Assembly: GCA_021775105.1 (NCBI GenBank)
Contig: JAJFIJ010000181.1
Coordinates: 1 to 35,295, forward strand
DNA: 35,295 bases
Source of the DNA: Rhodospirillales bacterium
Lineage (GTDB): Bacteria; Pseudomonadota; Alphaproteobacteria; Rhodospirillales; Casp-alpha2
Direction: 5' to 3'
Shown here: piece by piece, positions 27,148 through 35,295 of the stretch
Position numbering within the stretch: the first letter of the stretch is position 1
Layout: the number at the start of each line of letters is the position of its first letter
Translations under genes and position numbers: made by a program
Notes under the pieces: model-generated
Seen by the model: only the letters and a program-made list of their open reading frames with translations
What the model was told of the DNA's origin: nothing
The model's database searches: none

Positions 27148-27690
27148 ATGCAACGAAAACCACTGCTCTATTTCGCTTTTTTCATTGTCTGCCTGATGGC
27201 CATCGGCGGCGGAAACCAGTTGCGTCACTGGCTGGATCCGGAGAACGCGCCCAAGGGCAATTCGCTGTTTATCAGTCTCGGCAAATCGATCAAGGGCGCT
27301 GTCCGCTCACATCTCGGCGTCAACGCCGCTGATCCGACCAATGCCAAACTGGTCAAGCAGGGCCGCCTGATCTATGCCGATTACTGTGGCGCGTGCCATG
27401 GCCGAAACCTTGAAGGCCAGCCCAACTGGCGCCAGCGAAATCCCGATGACACTCTGCCTGCCCCGCCACATGATGCCAGCGGCCATACCTGGCACCACCC
27501 CGACCAGTTGTTGTTCGATTACATAAAAAAAGGCGGACAGGCCCTGGCCCCCGCCGGATTCAAAAGCGCCATGCCGGGATTTGAGAAAGACCTCAGAGAC
27601 GGCGAAATCTGGGCCGTGCTGTCGTTTATCAAAAGCGCCTGGCCGGAAGAGGTGCAGGTCCGCCAGTCAAGCATGAACCCGAAGGACTAG
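27148..27690 (+). CDS. Membrane-anchored c-type cytochrome
   Basis: The 180-aa protein starts with an uncleaved-looking hydrophobic anchor (PLLYFAFFIVCLMAIGG, residues 5-21) and carries one haem-attachment motif Cys80-Gly-Ala-Cys-His84 (YCGACHG). The likely sixth ligand is Met142 (SAMPGF), and the DGEIWAVLSFIKS helix is the usual C-terminal cytochrome c helix. The insert NLEGQPNWRQRNPDDTLPAPPHDASGHTWHH is typical of a class of periplasmic electron-transfer cytochromes. The electron partner is unknown; no oxidase or dehydrogenase is adjacent. Confidence 0.9.
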   Translation: MQRKPLLYFAFFIVCLMAIGGGNQLRHWLDPENAPKGNSLFISLGKSIKGAVRSHLGVNAADPTNAKLVKQGRLIYADYCGACHGRNLEGQPNWRQRNPDDTLPAPPHDASGHTWHHPDQLLFDYIKKGGQALAPAGFKSAMPGFEKDLRDGEIWAVLSFIKSAWPEEVQVRQSSMNPKD

Positions 27691-27732
27691 GGGAGCGGGT
27701 TTCTGGCTGGGAGCCTGAGCCCCTGATTGAAT

Positions 27733-28137
27733 CTATTCAACATTCGACAAATAGGGTTTGTAGCGCATGTCGGACTCCAGAATGTGCTCCTCTAACCAGG
27801 AGCAAAGGATTCTGACAATCGCGCGGCTGAGGGTTTTACTCATATTTTCCTGGTACGCCACGTATAGCGATTGCAAATCCTCGATAATCTTACGGTGCTC
27901 CTCGACGTGATTATGGAAATCAGGATAATCATTTTGCTTCATGAACGTTTCCTCGCGCTGAAAATGCGCCAGCGCCCGGTCTATGAGAACTTTGAGAAGT
28001 TGGCTGATCGCCTGTTTGTCACTGCCTGACTGATGGGCTTCATCAATGTGGTTGATCAGACTGAAAATTGTGATGTGATCGGCGTCGAGGCTGTCCACGT
28101 CAACTTTATAGTCGCTTGTCCAAATCATCAGAGTCAT
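27733..28137 (-). CDS. Bacteriohemerythrin
   Basis: This 134-aa four-helix-bundle protein binds O2 at a non-haem diiron centre. The ligand residues are all present in order: His in LDADHITIF, His and Glu in HFQREETFM, two His in HNHVEEHRKI, and His plus Asp in HILESDMRY. It is a stand-alone domain, suited to oxygen storage or sensing rather than to chemotaxis. The ATG at 28137 follows AGGGGGTG; a later ATG at 28128 is possible. It converges with the cytochrome gene. Confidence 0.93.
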   Translation of the reverse strand: MTLMIWTSDYKVDVDSLDADHITIFSLINHIDEAHQSGSDKQAISQLLKVLIDRALAHFQREETFMKQNDYPDFHNHVEEHRKIIEDLQSLYVAYQENMSKTLSRAIVRILCSWLEEHILESDMRYKPYLSNVE

Positions 28138-28251
28138 GATCAATCACCCCCTGTTGTCATCGTCGCCTTCAGTTTAACAGGTTTCTTCTTAACCTTCCTT
28201 CTTTGATCGCATCCCGTCAACCAGCAAGCCCGTCAAATCCACGTCCCTGCT

Positions 28252-28542
28252 CTATTCCGTGCTGCTGTCTGGCCCATCCTCACCTTCAAAATTCACCGCA
28301 AACCCCTTGTCATACCGCCGTACCACGCGGCCCTGCCGGTGCTCGAGGATGGTCGAGTCGACTTCAACGTTGTTGCCGATATCAAACTGAACGCGGGAGT
28401 CTTCGGTCGCGAAATCGAACTCGACGGCAGCGCCGCTTGAGGAGACGTCTGTCAGGGTGCCATCAAAACTGTCGTCGCCGCTTTTGACCGAGGCCGGTTC
28501 ATTGACCGGTATGCGTTCATGACGTCGTTTGTTATCAGCCAT
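28252..28542 (-). CDS. PilZ-domain protein (putative c-di-GMP receptor)
   Basis: A 96-aa single PilZ domain. The N-terminal RRHERIPV gives the RxxxR c-di-GMP-binding motif and DVSSSGAAVEF the D/NxSxxG motif, so binding capacity is expected. The rest is a short beta-barrel and acidic tail. Stand-alone PilZ proteins signal through partners in motility or polysaccharide secretion; none is next to it, apart from the orphan fliN elsewhere in the window. Confidence 0.9.
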   Translation of the reverse strand: MADNKRRHERIPVNEPASVKSGDDSFDGTLTDVSSSGAAVEFDFATEDSRVQFDIGNNVEVDSTILEHRQGRVVRRYDKGFAVNFEGEDGPDSSTE

Positions 28543-28568
28543 TTTTGCTCCGCTATTTCATTCCAGTT

Positions 28569-29312
28569 TCACGCGGCTTTTTCAATGCCGAAAACCCGCT
28601 CACCGAAGGCCGGATAGGTCTTGGCGATTTCCGCGCCGATGCTTCTGCGCAGCAGATTGAGTTCGTTTTCATTCGGTTCCGGTGATTGCGGAACATCGTC
28701 GGGGATATCGAATTCGAAACCAGTATTGTCGAGAACTTCTTCCAGCGTGTGGCCGGGGTGAACGGATTCCAGACGGAACCGTCCCCGATCTGCGTGAAAC
28801 GACATCAGGCAAAGTTCCGTGACCAGTGCTTTCGGGCCACCCGGCCGGTAGACATCCGGATCACTTGTGCCGGGCGCGCTGATGAAATCAACGGTTTCAA
28901 CAAAGACCCGCCGCGTGTGTTCCGGGCGGAACAGGATCACTTTCGGGATGACAAAATACATGTGCGCGGAACCGAACGATCCGGGAAACCGACGCTCGGT
29001 TTGAGGGTACGGGCCGGTGCCGACCAGATTGATATTGGCCTGTCCGTCGATCTGCACCCCGCCCAGGAAAAACGCATCGATACGCCCTTGCCCGGCTGCA
29101 TCGAACAATTCGCGTCCGCCATCAGTGAACGGATTGTTGGCATCGCCATGAATGATCGAGACCCGCAAACGGCCATTGGTTTGAGCCTGCGTCAATAACG
29201 CTGCGGCACCCGGAACAGGTGAGGCCGCACCAACGGCGACGTGGCGGACAATCGGATCATCCAGCAGGCGGGCGACGGTGGTAATCAGAAACTCTTCCTT
29301 GCGATAAGTCAT
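28569..29312 (-). CDS. CoA-transferase family I, subunit B
   Basis: The 247-aa protein is the beta subunit of a glutaconate/3-oxoacid-type CoA-transferase: HVAVGAASPVPGAAALLTQ near the N-terminus, the DAFFLGGVQIDGQANINLVG segment near residues 78-97 and the VDFISAPGTSDPD motif. Such enzymes swap CoA between a donor thioester and an acid; some homologues (IpdB-like) act instead as ring-opening hydrolases in sterol degradation. Its ATG overlaps the stop of subunit A as ATGA. Confidence 0.9.
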   Translation of the reverse strand: MTYRKEEFLITTVARLLDDPIVRHVAVGAASPVPGAAALLTQAQTNGRLRVSIIHGDANNPFTDGGRELFDAAGQGRIDAFFLGGVQIDGQANINLVGTGPYPQTERRFPGSFGSAHMYFVIPKVILFRPEHTRRVFVETVDFISAPGTSDPDVYRPGGPKALVTELCLMSFHADRGRFRLESVHPGHTLEEVLDNTGFEFDIPDDVPQSPEPNENELNLLRRSIGAEIAKTYPAFGERVFGIEKAA

Positions 29313-30136
29313 TCGGCGGCTTCAACTCCAGTCCGAAGGTCTTCCGCAGACAGATAATCAGCGAACCCCTGCTCCGTTCTGGCGGCTTGGGCATAGGCAC
29401 TGATCGCACTGTCGTCGCGGGTATAAACATCGGCAAGCCCCAGCGGTTTTGCTCCGGATGCCGCTTCGGCGATGGCAGAGATATACAAATTCGGCAAGGT
29501 TCCGGCGGCGGTCGCCTCATCATCCAGCAAATCGTCATCGGTGAACCGCTCTACCGTCACCAGCGTTTCTTTTGCCGCATGAGCAAGCGTCATCAGTTCT
29601 CGGCGCTTGCCAATCCAGACGTTGCCATTGCGGTCGCCCAGGGGACTGTGGATCAGGGCGAATTCGGGCTGGATCGCGGGGATCAGAACGATTGGGCCAT
29701 TGCCTTTACCGAGCGGATCATCAACCACGGTCCAGTCATCGCGGTGGTTAAGGATGTCGGAACCGATCAGGCCGCTTAGCGGCATGAACGGCACGCCTTT
29801 TTCGGATGCCTGAAGGGCCGTATGAACCGCCGGACAGGTTGAATCCTTCATTATGATCCGGCGTTCCTGAACGGCAGCGGTAAACTGCGGCGCGGTACCA
29901 TTTTCCCCGAGACTGACGGCAGCCGCTTCGACCGAACGCACACAGCCAGCACCAATCAGCAGATCAACCGCCATGCCGCCGATCGGCACACAGAGAATAT
30001 CAAGATCGCGGGCCTGACGACGGATCAGGGCGCGCACCAGTTCCACAGGTACATAACTGTATTCCGGCGGCAAGCCGATGAACGCGCCATCCGGGGTTCG
30101 GGCGGCCAGGCGCTCGACTGTTTCAATAGAAGTCAT
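29309..30136 (-). CDS. CoA-transferase family I, subunit A
   Basis: The 275-aa alpha subunit partner. It shows the ALIRRQARDLDILCVPIGGMAVDLLIGAGCVRSVEAAAVSLGENGTAPQF segment typical of the glutaconate-CoA-transferase A group and a conserved PLSGLIGSDILNHR stretch near residues 117-130. The ATG at 30136 is chosen over an upstream TTG/other start because it begins the family's usual N-terminus. It overlaps subunit B by 4 nt, so the two form a heteromer translated together. The acid substrate is not evident from the neighbours. Confidence 0.88.
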   Translation of the reverse strand: MTSIETVERLAARTPDGAFIGLPPEYSYVPVELVRALIRRQARDLDILCVPIGGMAVDLLIGAGCVRSVEAAAVSLGENGTAPQFTAAVQERRIIMKDSTCPAVHTALQASEKGVPFMPLSGLIGSDILNHRDDWTVVDDPLGKGNGPIVLIPAIQPEFALIHSPLGDRNGNVWIGKRRELMTLAHAAKETLVTVERFTDDDLLDDEATAAGTLPNLYISAIAEAASGAKPLGLADVYTRDDSAISAYAQAARTEQGFADYLSAEDLRTGVEAAE

Positions 30137-30182
30137 AACCCGATGATACGCCGCACACACAAAAACGCCAAGAGGGCAGAAT

Positions 30183-30989
30183 TCAGCTGCCGGGTTTGAC
30201 GGCCTGCCAATATCGGGTGTTCAAATCGAGCATCAGCGAGTCCTGTTTGATGCCAAGGCATCGGCGCATATTGAAGTAGCGCCCGACCTCGACACGGAAT
30301 TTGCAAGCCCCGTACATTTCAAGGGCACGCTGAATTCCGGCATCCGACGGATCGAACCTGTTTCCGCCGACGACATCATCCCACAGATTTTCCCGCGCCG
30401 CTGTTTCCAGACGGCCGGTTTTCGGCGTCATGTTGACCATCCGGTTGATGATCCGGATGGCTTTCGGTTTGGCATTACTGCCGTCCATCCACTGCGCGGC
30501 TTCGGCCCTGAGACTGCCTGTAACATAGGCCAGTTCGCTCTCGGTTATCGGGTCTGGATCACCGGCCACTGACACCGGCACCAGCGACACCCCTTCGGCA
30601 ACCGACAATTTGGCCTTTTCGGCACCGAGCATCACAAGCGTTCGGGCCTCCATCTCGACTTTCACGGCGGTGAAACTGCGTTCCGCCGTGATCGTCACAT
30701 AATCAGCGGCTGGCACGGTCCAGACATGACCGCTCGCCGCTGTCAGATGCAATCTGACATCGTCGCGATTGAAGATCGTGTATTTGTCTCCCGAGTTCGG
30801 GTCGTCACGCTTCTTTTGCAGGCAGAAACTCGCCAGTTCGACCGAACAGCTCTGGTCGTCACAGGTCAGCGGCAACGGCTCAATGGCGGCGGACACACCA
30901 AGAATTTGCGGGGCGGCCAATGCCGGGCCGGCCACAGCGGTCATCATCAAGGCGGTTAGTGAGGCGAACAGTGTAAAAAGAGTACGCAT
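30183..30989 (-). CDS. Exported protein of unknown function
   Basis: The 268-aa protein begins with a Sec signal peptide (LFTLFASLTALMMTAVAGPALA, cleavage about residue 26). The mature part has six cysteines in pairs (CDDQSCSVELASFC; ACKF...RRC), suggesting disulfides in the periplasm, and a regular beta-rich middle. AAGGAG lies just ahead of the ATG at 30989, which is why the longer frame from 31052 is not used. No family recognised. Confidence 0.75.
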   Translation of the reverse strand: MRTLFTLFASLTALMMTAVAGPALAAPQILGVSAAIEPLPLTCDDQSCSVELASFCLQKKRDDPNSGDKYTIFNRDDVRLHLTAASGHVWTVPAADYVTITAERSFTAVKVEMEARTLVMLGAEKAKLSVAEGVSLVPVSVAGDPDPITESELAYVTGSLRAEAAQWMDGSNAKPKAIRIINRMVNMTPKTGRLETAARENLWDDVVGGNRFDPSDAGIQRALEMYGACKFRVEVGRYFNMRRCLGIKQDSLMLDLNTRYWQAVKPGS

Positions 30990-31079
30990 GGCAGTCTCCT
31001 TCTCACTCGAATTCCGATGTAATATGGTGCCAGAAACCCCCGAATTGGTCAACGGTCACCCCCGGAATTCTGGTCCCAA

Positions 31080-32447
31080 TTATAAGTATTCGCCCGGCTT
31101 TTCCAGCCCCTTGCAGCCTCTGGTGTCCGTGTTGTTGAAGTTTGCCCCGCGGACATCTGCATCTGTGAAATCCGCGTCCATGATCAGCGAACCGTAAAAA
31201 TTTACATCGCGGAGGTCAGCGCCCCGGAAATCAACGCCTTCCAGATCCGAGTTTTTCATCACCGCGCCGTTCAGCATGGCCCCGCATAACTTGGCATGCG
31301 ACAGGTTGGTTCGCCATTCTCCACCACCGGCGCGGGCCGAGACGTTGACTTCACTGAATACCGCGCCGACAAGATTGGCCTGCGTCAGATTGGCGCGTTC
31401 CAGCTTCGCTCCGCGCAAATCAGCACGCGCAAGAACGGCGCCGCGCAGGTCAGCGAACGACAGGTCAGTCATCAGCAACTCGGCTTTTTTCAACTTGGCT
31501 TCCTTGAGCACACAATAGGACAGGTTGCCGGCGGACAGATTGGCACCATCCAGATTGATCCGCGTCAGGTCATGGGCCGACAGATCAGCGCGCACACCTA
31601 CCTTGCCATTACTCATCACCCAGTCACGGTGTTTGGTCAGAATCTCCTGCAACGGCAGATCCAGATCGTCCAGCCCCTTGGGCAATTTGGCATCACCCAT
31701 ACGGGCCTTCGAAAAATCAACATTATCAATCATCGCACCAATCAGGTCGGCACCCGACAGGTCGGCGTTATCGAGAATGGTGTTGGTGAAAATGGCACCG
31801 CAGAAGATCGCGCCGCTTAAGGTGGCATCGGTGAAATCTGCCCCTTCCAGATCACACCCGGTCAGGTTCGACAGCGACAGATTGGCGCGGATGAACTTGG
31901 CATTTTTCAGGATGCAGTCCGTCATATCGGTCTGCACCATCACCGAATCGGAAACCTTCACATTGGTCATATCGGCGCGTTTCATGGTCGCTTTTTCCAT
32001 GCCAGCGGTCGCATCATCATGAACCACGGGCATCAGGTCGCCGCCCTTGGTTTTCGGTTTCAGTAACACCCCGTCGCGCATATCGGCATCAACCAGCGAC
32101 GCATCGCTGAGGTTGGCACCCGCCAGGCAGGCACCGCGCAGATCAGACCGGTCAAGATTGGCACCTTCCAGGGATGCGAACCGCAGATCGGCGGCAAACA
32201 GGTTTGAATCAGAAAGTTTGATCCCGCGAAAATCGCAATGGCACAACAGCGTGCCGACCATTTCGACACGCGACAGGTCGCGGTCGGAAAAATCGAGATA
32301 CGACAGGTCGTGCATACCCAGATTTGCCCGCGCGCCGCCATTGCGGCCGACCACATAACTTTCGTGCTTGTCGAGAATTTCATCCAGCTCCTGCTGGGAA
32401 ATTTTCGTCCATTGTTCGGCGACGTCGAATGAATCCTGCAAACTCAT
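31080..32447 (-). CDS. Pentapeptide-repeat protein with duplicated module
   Basis: The 455-aa protein is mostly A(D/N)LXX pentapeptide repeats, which fold as a right-handed beta-helix. Two modules begin with the same non-repeat helix: LDEILDKHESYVVGRNGGARANLGMHDLS (residues 21-49) and LQEILTKHRDWVMSNGKVGVRADLSAHDL (from about residue 264), so the gene arose by internal duplication. Repeats follow each (about 45-250 and 290-450). Some pentapeptide proteins mimic DNA and bind gyrase; no evidence here ties it to that. It is divergent from trmFO. Confidence 0.9.
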   Translation of the reverse strand: MSLQDSFDVAEQWTKISQQELDEILDKHESYVVGRNGGARANLGMHDLSYLDFSDRDLSRVEMVGTLLCHCDFRGIKLSDSNLFAADLRFASLEGANLDRSDLRGACLAGANLSDASLVDADMRDGVLLKPKTKGGDLMPVVHDDATAGMEKATMKRADMTNVKVSDSVMVQTDMTDCILKNAKFIRANLSLSNLTGCDLEGADFTDATLSGAIFCGAIFTNTILDNADLSGADLIGAMIDNVDFSKARMGDAKLPKGLDDLDLPLQEILTKHRDWVMSNGKVGVRADLSAHDLTRINLDGANLSAGNLSYCVLKEAKLKKAELLMTDLSFADLRGAVLARADLRGAKLERANLTQANLVGAVFSEVNVSARAGGGEWRTNLSHAKLCGAMLNGAVMKNSDLEGVDFRGADLRDVNFYGSLIMDADFTDADVRGANFNNTDTRGCKGLEKPGEYL

Positions 32448-32602
32448 TGGACCTCACCGACATTCTGTTTCCGCTTCATGCACCCTCACCTCTGACCAGA
32501 CCGGCACTTGTGCCAGTCTAGGGCGCTTTAACGTTGCTAGATGTGTCCGGTATCACTATCTTCCGGCGGCCCATGGTTCCTTGTATATCAGGACATAAAC
32601 GA

Positions 32603-33967
32603 ATGTCGAAGCTCAAACCTGTTCATGTCGTTGGTGGCGGTCTCGCCGGAAGTGAAGCCGCATGGCAGATCGCGTCGAGGAACGTGCCCGTCGTCCTGCA
32701 TGAAATGCGTCCGGTTCAGGGCACCGACGCCCACCACACCGATGGTCTGGCCGAGCTGGTCTGCTCGAACTCGCTGCGATCCGATGATCACGAATACAAT
32801 GCCGTTGGCCTGCTGCACGAAGAAATGCGGCGCCTGAACTCGCTGATTATTGCTTCCGCCGACGCTCACAAGGTTCCAGCCGGTTCAGCGCTGGCCGTTG
32901 ACCGTGACGGCTTCAGCGCCGAGGTAACCCGACGCCTTGAAGAGCATCCGCTTGTCACCATCGAACGCGGCGAAGTCAGGGGGTTGCCGCCCGAAGACTG
33001 GGACAGCGTGATTCTGGCAACCGGGCCGTTGACCTCACCGGCGCTGGCCGATGCCATCCGCAGCCTGACCGGTGAAGATGAACTGGCGTTCTTCGATGCC
33101 ATTGCGCCGATCATTTACAAGGACAGCATCGATTTTTCCAAAGCCTGGTTTCAGTCGCGCTACGACAAGGGCGACGGTGCCGACTACATCAACTGCGCCA
33201 TGTCGTCGGAACAATATGAAGGTTTCATCAACGACCTGATTACCGGCGAAAAGACGGATTTCAAGGAATGGGAAGAAAACACTCCGTATTTTGAAGGCTG
33301 CCTGCCGATCGAGGTGATGGCGTCACGCGGCATCGAAACCCTTGCCTACGGTCCGCTGAAACCGGTCGGCCTGACCAACCCCAACAATCCCGATGTGCGC
33401 AATCGCGCCGTAGTCCAGTTACGCCAGGACAATGCCTTGGGCACGCTTTACAACATGGTCGGGTTCCAGACCAAACTGACGTACGGCGAACAGAAACGTG
33501 TTTTCAGAACGATTCCCGGACTGGAAAATGCCGAGTTTGCCCGCCTCGGCGGCCTGCACCGCAACACCTTTCTCAACAGCCCGAAACTGCTCGACGATAC
33601 ACTGCGCCTCAAATCAATGCCGCGGCTGCGCTTCGCCGGGCAGATTACCGGTTGCGAAGGTTACGTCGAAAGTGCCGCCGTCGGCCTGATGACCGGGCTG
33701 TTCGCAACCGCCGAACGCCTTGAACACCCCCTTTCCAAACCGCCCGAAACAACGGCGCTTGGCGCAATCCTCAGTCATATTTCCGGCGGTGCCATGGCCG
33801 ACACGTTTCAGCCGATGAACGTCAACTTCGGCCTGTTCCCGCCCCTGGACACAGACCATCTGCCCAAAAAGGAACGCCCGCGGGGACGCGACCGGAAAAG
33901 GGTCGTCAGCGGACGGGCGCTGGACGACTTGGGAAACTGGTTGAACCGCCTGAACCGGCAGGCCTAA
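32603..33967 (+). CDS. trmFO: tRNA m5U54 methyltransferase, folate/FAD-dependent
   Basis: TrmFO methylates U54 of tRNA using methylenetetrahydrofolate and FAD. The 454-aa protein begins with the FAD motif [18 protein letters not shown] (residues 7-24), has the [11 protein letters not shown] motif with the catalytic-region Cys54 and a second conserved cysteine in [19 protein letters not shown]-type segment [12 protein letters not shown] and [17 protein letters not shown] near the C-terminus confirm the family. The ATG at 32603 follows AGGACATAAACG; the longer frame upstream from 32534 is not used. Confidence 0.96.
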   Translation: MSKLKPVHVVGGGLAGSEAAWQIASRNVPVVLHEMRPVQGTDAHHTDGLAELVCSNSLRSDDHEYNAVGLLHEEMRRLNSLIIASADAHKVPAGSALAVDRDGFSAEVTRRLEEHPLVTIERGEVRGLPPEDWDSVILATGPLTSPALADAIRSLTGEDELAFFDAIAPIIYKDSIDFSKAWFQSRYDKGDGADYINCAMSSEQYEGFINDLITGEKTDFKEWEENTPYFEGCLPIEVMASRGIETLAYGPLKPVGLTNPNNPDVRNRAVVQLRQDNALGTLYNMVGFQTKLTYGEQKRVFRTIPGLENAEFARLGGLHRNTFLNSPKLLDDTLRLKSMPRLRFAGQITGCEGYVESAAVGLMTGLFATAERLEHPLSKPPETTALGAILSHISGGAMADTFQPMNVNFGLFPPLDTDHLPKKERPRGRDRKRVVSGRALDDLGNWLNRLNRQA

Positions 33968-34001
33968 ACTCATTCATCGACCACGTTCAGGAAATCCGAT
34001 C

Positions 34002-34961
34002 ATGTCCGACCGCCTTATCGAAACCCCGTCGCGTGCCTACCAGAGCTTCCTGAATTTTCCGGTTTGTGAACATCTTGACGACCTCAGGGCCGATATCGCT
34101 ATTCTCGGCATCCCTTATGGCCTGCCCTACAAGATGGGTGGTGGCGCTAATCCGCAGTCTGGAGGACCATCCGCCATCCGCGCGGCGTCGGATCGTATTT
34201 CGATGGGACATGATCGCTGGGATTTTGACATCGGCGGCACGCTGCTTGGCGGCAAGGATGTAAAAGTGGTTGATTGCGGCAATGTCGTGGGTGACGCCTA
34301 CGACCCAGCCAGACATTATCGGCTGGCCGAAGCAGCGGTCCGGAAAATACTCTCCGCAGGTGCCCTGCCGCTGGTTATGGGCGGCGATCATGGCATCCCG
34401 ATTCCGGTATTCAGGGCGTTTGACAGCTACGGGAAAGATCAGATCACACTCATCCACATCGACGCCCATATCGATTGGCGCGACGAGATTAACGGCGTCA
34501 GCGAGGGTTACTCAAGCCCGATTCGCCGGGCCTCCGAAATGGAGCACATTGGTGACATTTTCCAGCTCGGAATTCGGGGTACCGGCAGTGCGCGCGAAGA
34601 GGAATTTCGCTGTGCAGAGGCCTATGGGGCCAACATCATCACCGCCTATGAGATTCATGACAACGGCATGACCGATGTGCTCAACCGTATCCCCGACAAC
34701 GGCACCTACTACATCACTCTGGATGTTGATGGCCTTGATCCGGCGCTGATGCCGGGCGTACTGGCACCGGTGGCGGGTGGTGTGACGTTTCATCAGGTGC
34801 GCAAACTGATCCACGGACTGGTTGGTAAAGGTCGCGTTATCGGCATGGACATTAATGAATTCGCACCTTCCCATGACACGGGTAATGTCGGCGCCGTGAC
34901 CTGCGGACAGATCATGACCAACCTGATTGGTGCCTGCGTCCATGCAGGATATTTCGATTGA
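34002..34961 (+). CDS. speB: Agmatinase-family ureohydrolase
   Basis: Ureohydrolases split guanidino compounds into urea and an amine; agmatinase makes putrescine. The 319-aa protein has all manganese-ligand motifs: GGDHGIPIP near residue 128, HIDAHIDWRD near 152 and LDVDGLDPALMPG near 243. The DAHxD and DxDxxDP elements are intact, so it should be active. Guanidinobutyrase, formiminoglutamase-like or guanidine-hydrolase specificity cannot be excluded from motifs alone. It follows trmFO by 34 bp. Confidence 0.88.
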   Translation: MSDRLIETPSRAYQSFLNFPVCEHLDDLRADIAILGIPYGLPYKMGGGANPQSGGPSAIRAASDRISMGHDRWDFDIGGTLLGGKDVKVVDCGNVVGDAYDPARHYRLAEAAVRKILSAGALPLVMGGDHGIPIPVFRAFDSYGKDQITLIHIDAHIDWRDEINGVSEGYSSPIRRASEMEHIGDIFQLGIRGTGSAREEEFRCAEAYGANIITAYEIHDNGMTDVLNRIPDNGTYYITLDVDGLDPALMPGVLAPVAGGVTFHQVRKLIHGLVGKGRVIGMDINEFAPSHDTGNVGAVTCGQIMTNLIGACVHAGYFD

Positions 34962-34964
34962 AGG

Positions 34965-35295
34965 TCAGGACTTCAGTAAAACAACAATACCGAAGGCGGC
35001 CATAAACAGGGTCTGGGCAAAATTATAGGAAGGATTGCTGATATGGATAAAAATCCGGTTGCCGACCAGGAAGTAAATTATCGCGGCAATCCCTGCCGTC
35101 GGCAAACTGGAAAAGAATATATCATGATGCCCCAAAACGCTCGCCAATAGCAGCATCTGGATCGCACTGAAGGCCAGGTAATAGTGGGCAACCGTATAGC
35201 GGATTGCCTCCTTCCCGGTATTGGTTCCACTTGCCAGGATGGCCAACAAGGCGCCACCCAGATTTGTCAGACCATGGACCACTCCCATTGCCAGA
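34965..35295 (-). CDS. TauE/SafE-like membrane protein, C-terminal part (truncated by window edge)
   Basis: The visible C-terminal 109 or so residues (frame runs off the right edge) are almost all hydrophobic: GVVHGLTNLGGALLAILASG, HYYLAFSAIQMLLLASVLG, LPTAGIAAIIYFLVGN and FAQTLFMAAFGIVVLL suggest four membrane helices. The HGLTNLGG element resembles the repeated half-motif of TauE/SafE anion exporters. It converges with the ureohydrolase gene, 3 bp away. Identification is tentative without the N-terminal half. Confidence 0.5.
   Translation of the reverse strand, partial: LAMGVVHGLTNLGGALLAILASGTNTGKEAIRYTVAHYYLAFSAIQMLLLASVLGHHDIFFSSLPTAGIAAIIYFLVGNRIFIHISNPSYNFAQTLFMAAFGIVVLLKS

Noticed and set aside
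27691-27732. GC-rich symmetric stretch between the cytochrome and hemerythrin genes
   Set aside because: The candidate stem contains mismatches and no T run, so a terminator call is not supported.

Overview
The window looks like a chromosomal segment of a Gram-negative alphaproteobacterium, probably Rhodospirillales-like. Supporting signs are TrmFO, a GyrA with a long acidic tail, an orphan short FliN, a DUF6961-type small protein, a retropepsin-like membrane protease, and a general resemblance of the proteins to alphaproteobacterial families. This placement is inferred from family resemblance, not from a 16S gene. Nearly all of the window is protein-coding. There is one tRNA and no rRNA, CRISPR array, transposase or phage gene that I can see.

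Layout. Positions 1-4444 (+): the C-terminal part of a 2,4-dienoyl-CoA reductase (FadH), an acyl-CoA synthetase and an unassigned Rossmann-like protein, probably a fatty or carboxylic acid catabolism group. Positions 4582-4818 (-): a small conserved-looking protein. Positions 5150-6903 (+): a DsbA-fold HCCA-isomerase-like protein, a ChaC-type gamma-glutamylcyclotransferase, an orphan FliN and an overlapping DUF6961-type protein. Positions 6916-8144 (-): a tight operon of a two-helix membrane protein, a small lipoprotein and a membrane-anchored aspartic protease. Positions 8294-9087: a perfect FNR-type site, a 71-aa unknown protein and a MoaD/ThiS-like protein without a Gly-Gly tail. Positions 9316-10215 (-): a beta-hydroxyacid dehydrogenase. 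Positions 10475-10657 (+): a 60-aa exported peptide. Positions 10745-10820 (-): tRNA-Lys(TTT) with its own promoter and terminator. Positions 10908-11172: a 265-bp element built of nested inverted repeats. Positions 11182-14549 (-): gyrA and coaD overlapping by ATGA. Positions 14702-17063 (-): an MFS transporter, ssb, a 75-aa protein and a 38-aa membrane microprotein.

Positions 17167-22649 hold an arsenic locus: arsR (-), then arsD, arsA, an apparent threonine-dehydratase N-terminal fragment, an AqpS-type aquaglyceroporin and a MalY/PatB C-S lyase, all (+). ArsA keeps both P-loops and all three metalloid-site cysteines, and ArsD keeps the Cys12/13/18 triad, yet there is no arsB, acr3 or arsC beside them. 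A DUF6650-type gene and a poorly coding stretch lie between arsR and arsD. The same 11-bp sequence occurs upstream of arsR and inside the putative arsD promoter and is a candidate ArsR operator core. This cluster and the nested-repeat element are the two parts of the window most worth following up.

Positions 22926-35295: uvrA (TTG start), a hotdog thioesterase, a cupin, a small membrane protein, a c-type cytochrome, a bacteriohemerythrin, a PilZ protein, a two-subunit family I CoA-transferase, an exported protein with several cysteines, a pentapeptide-repeat protein with an internal duplication, trmFO, an agmatinase-family ureohydrolase, and the end of a TauE/SafE-like membrane protein cut by the window edge.
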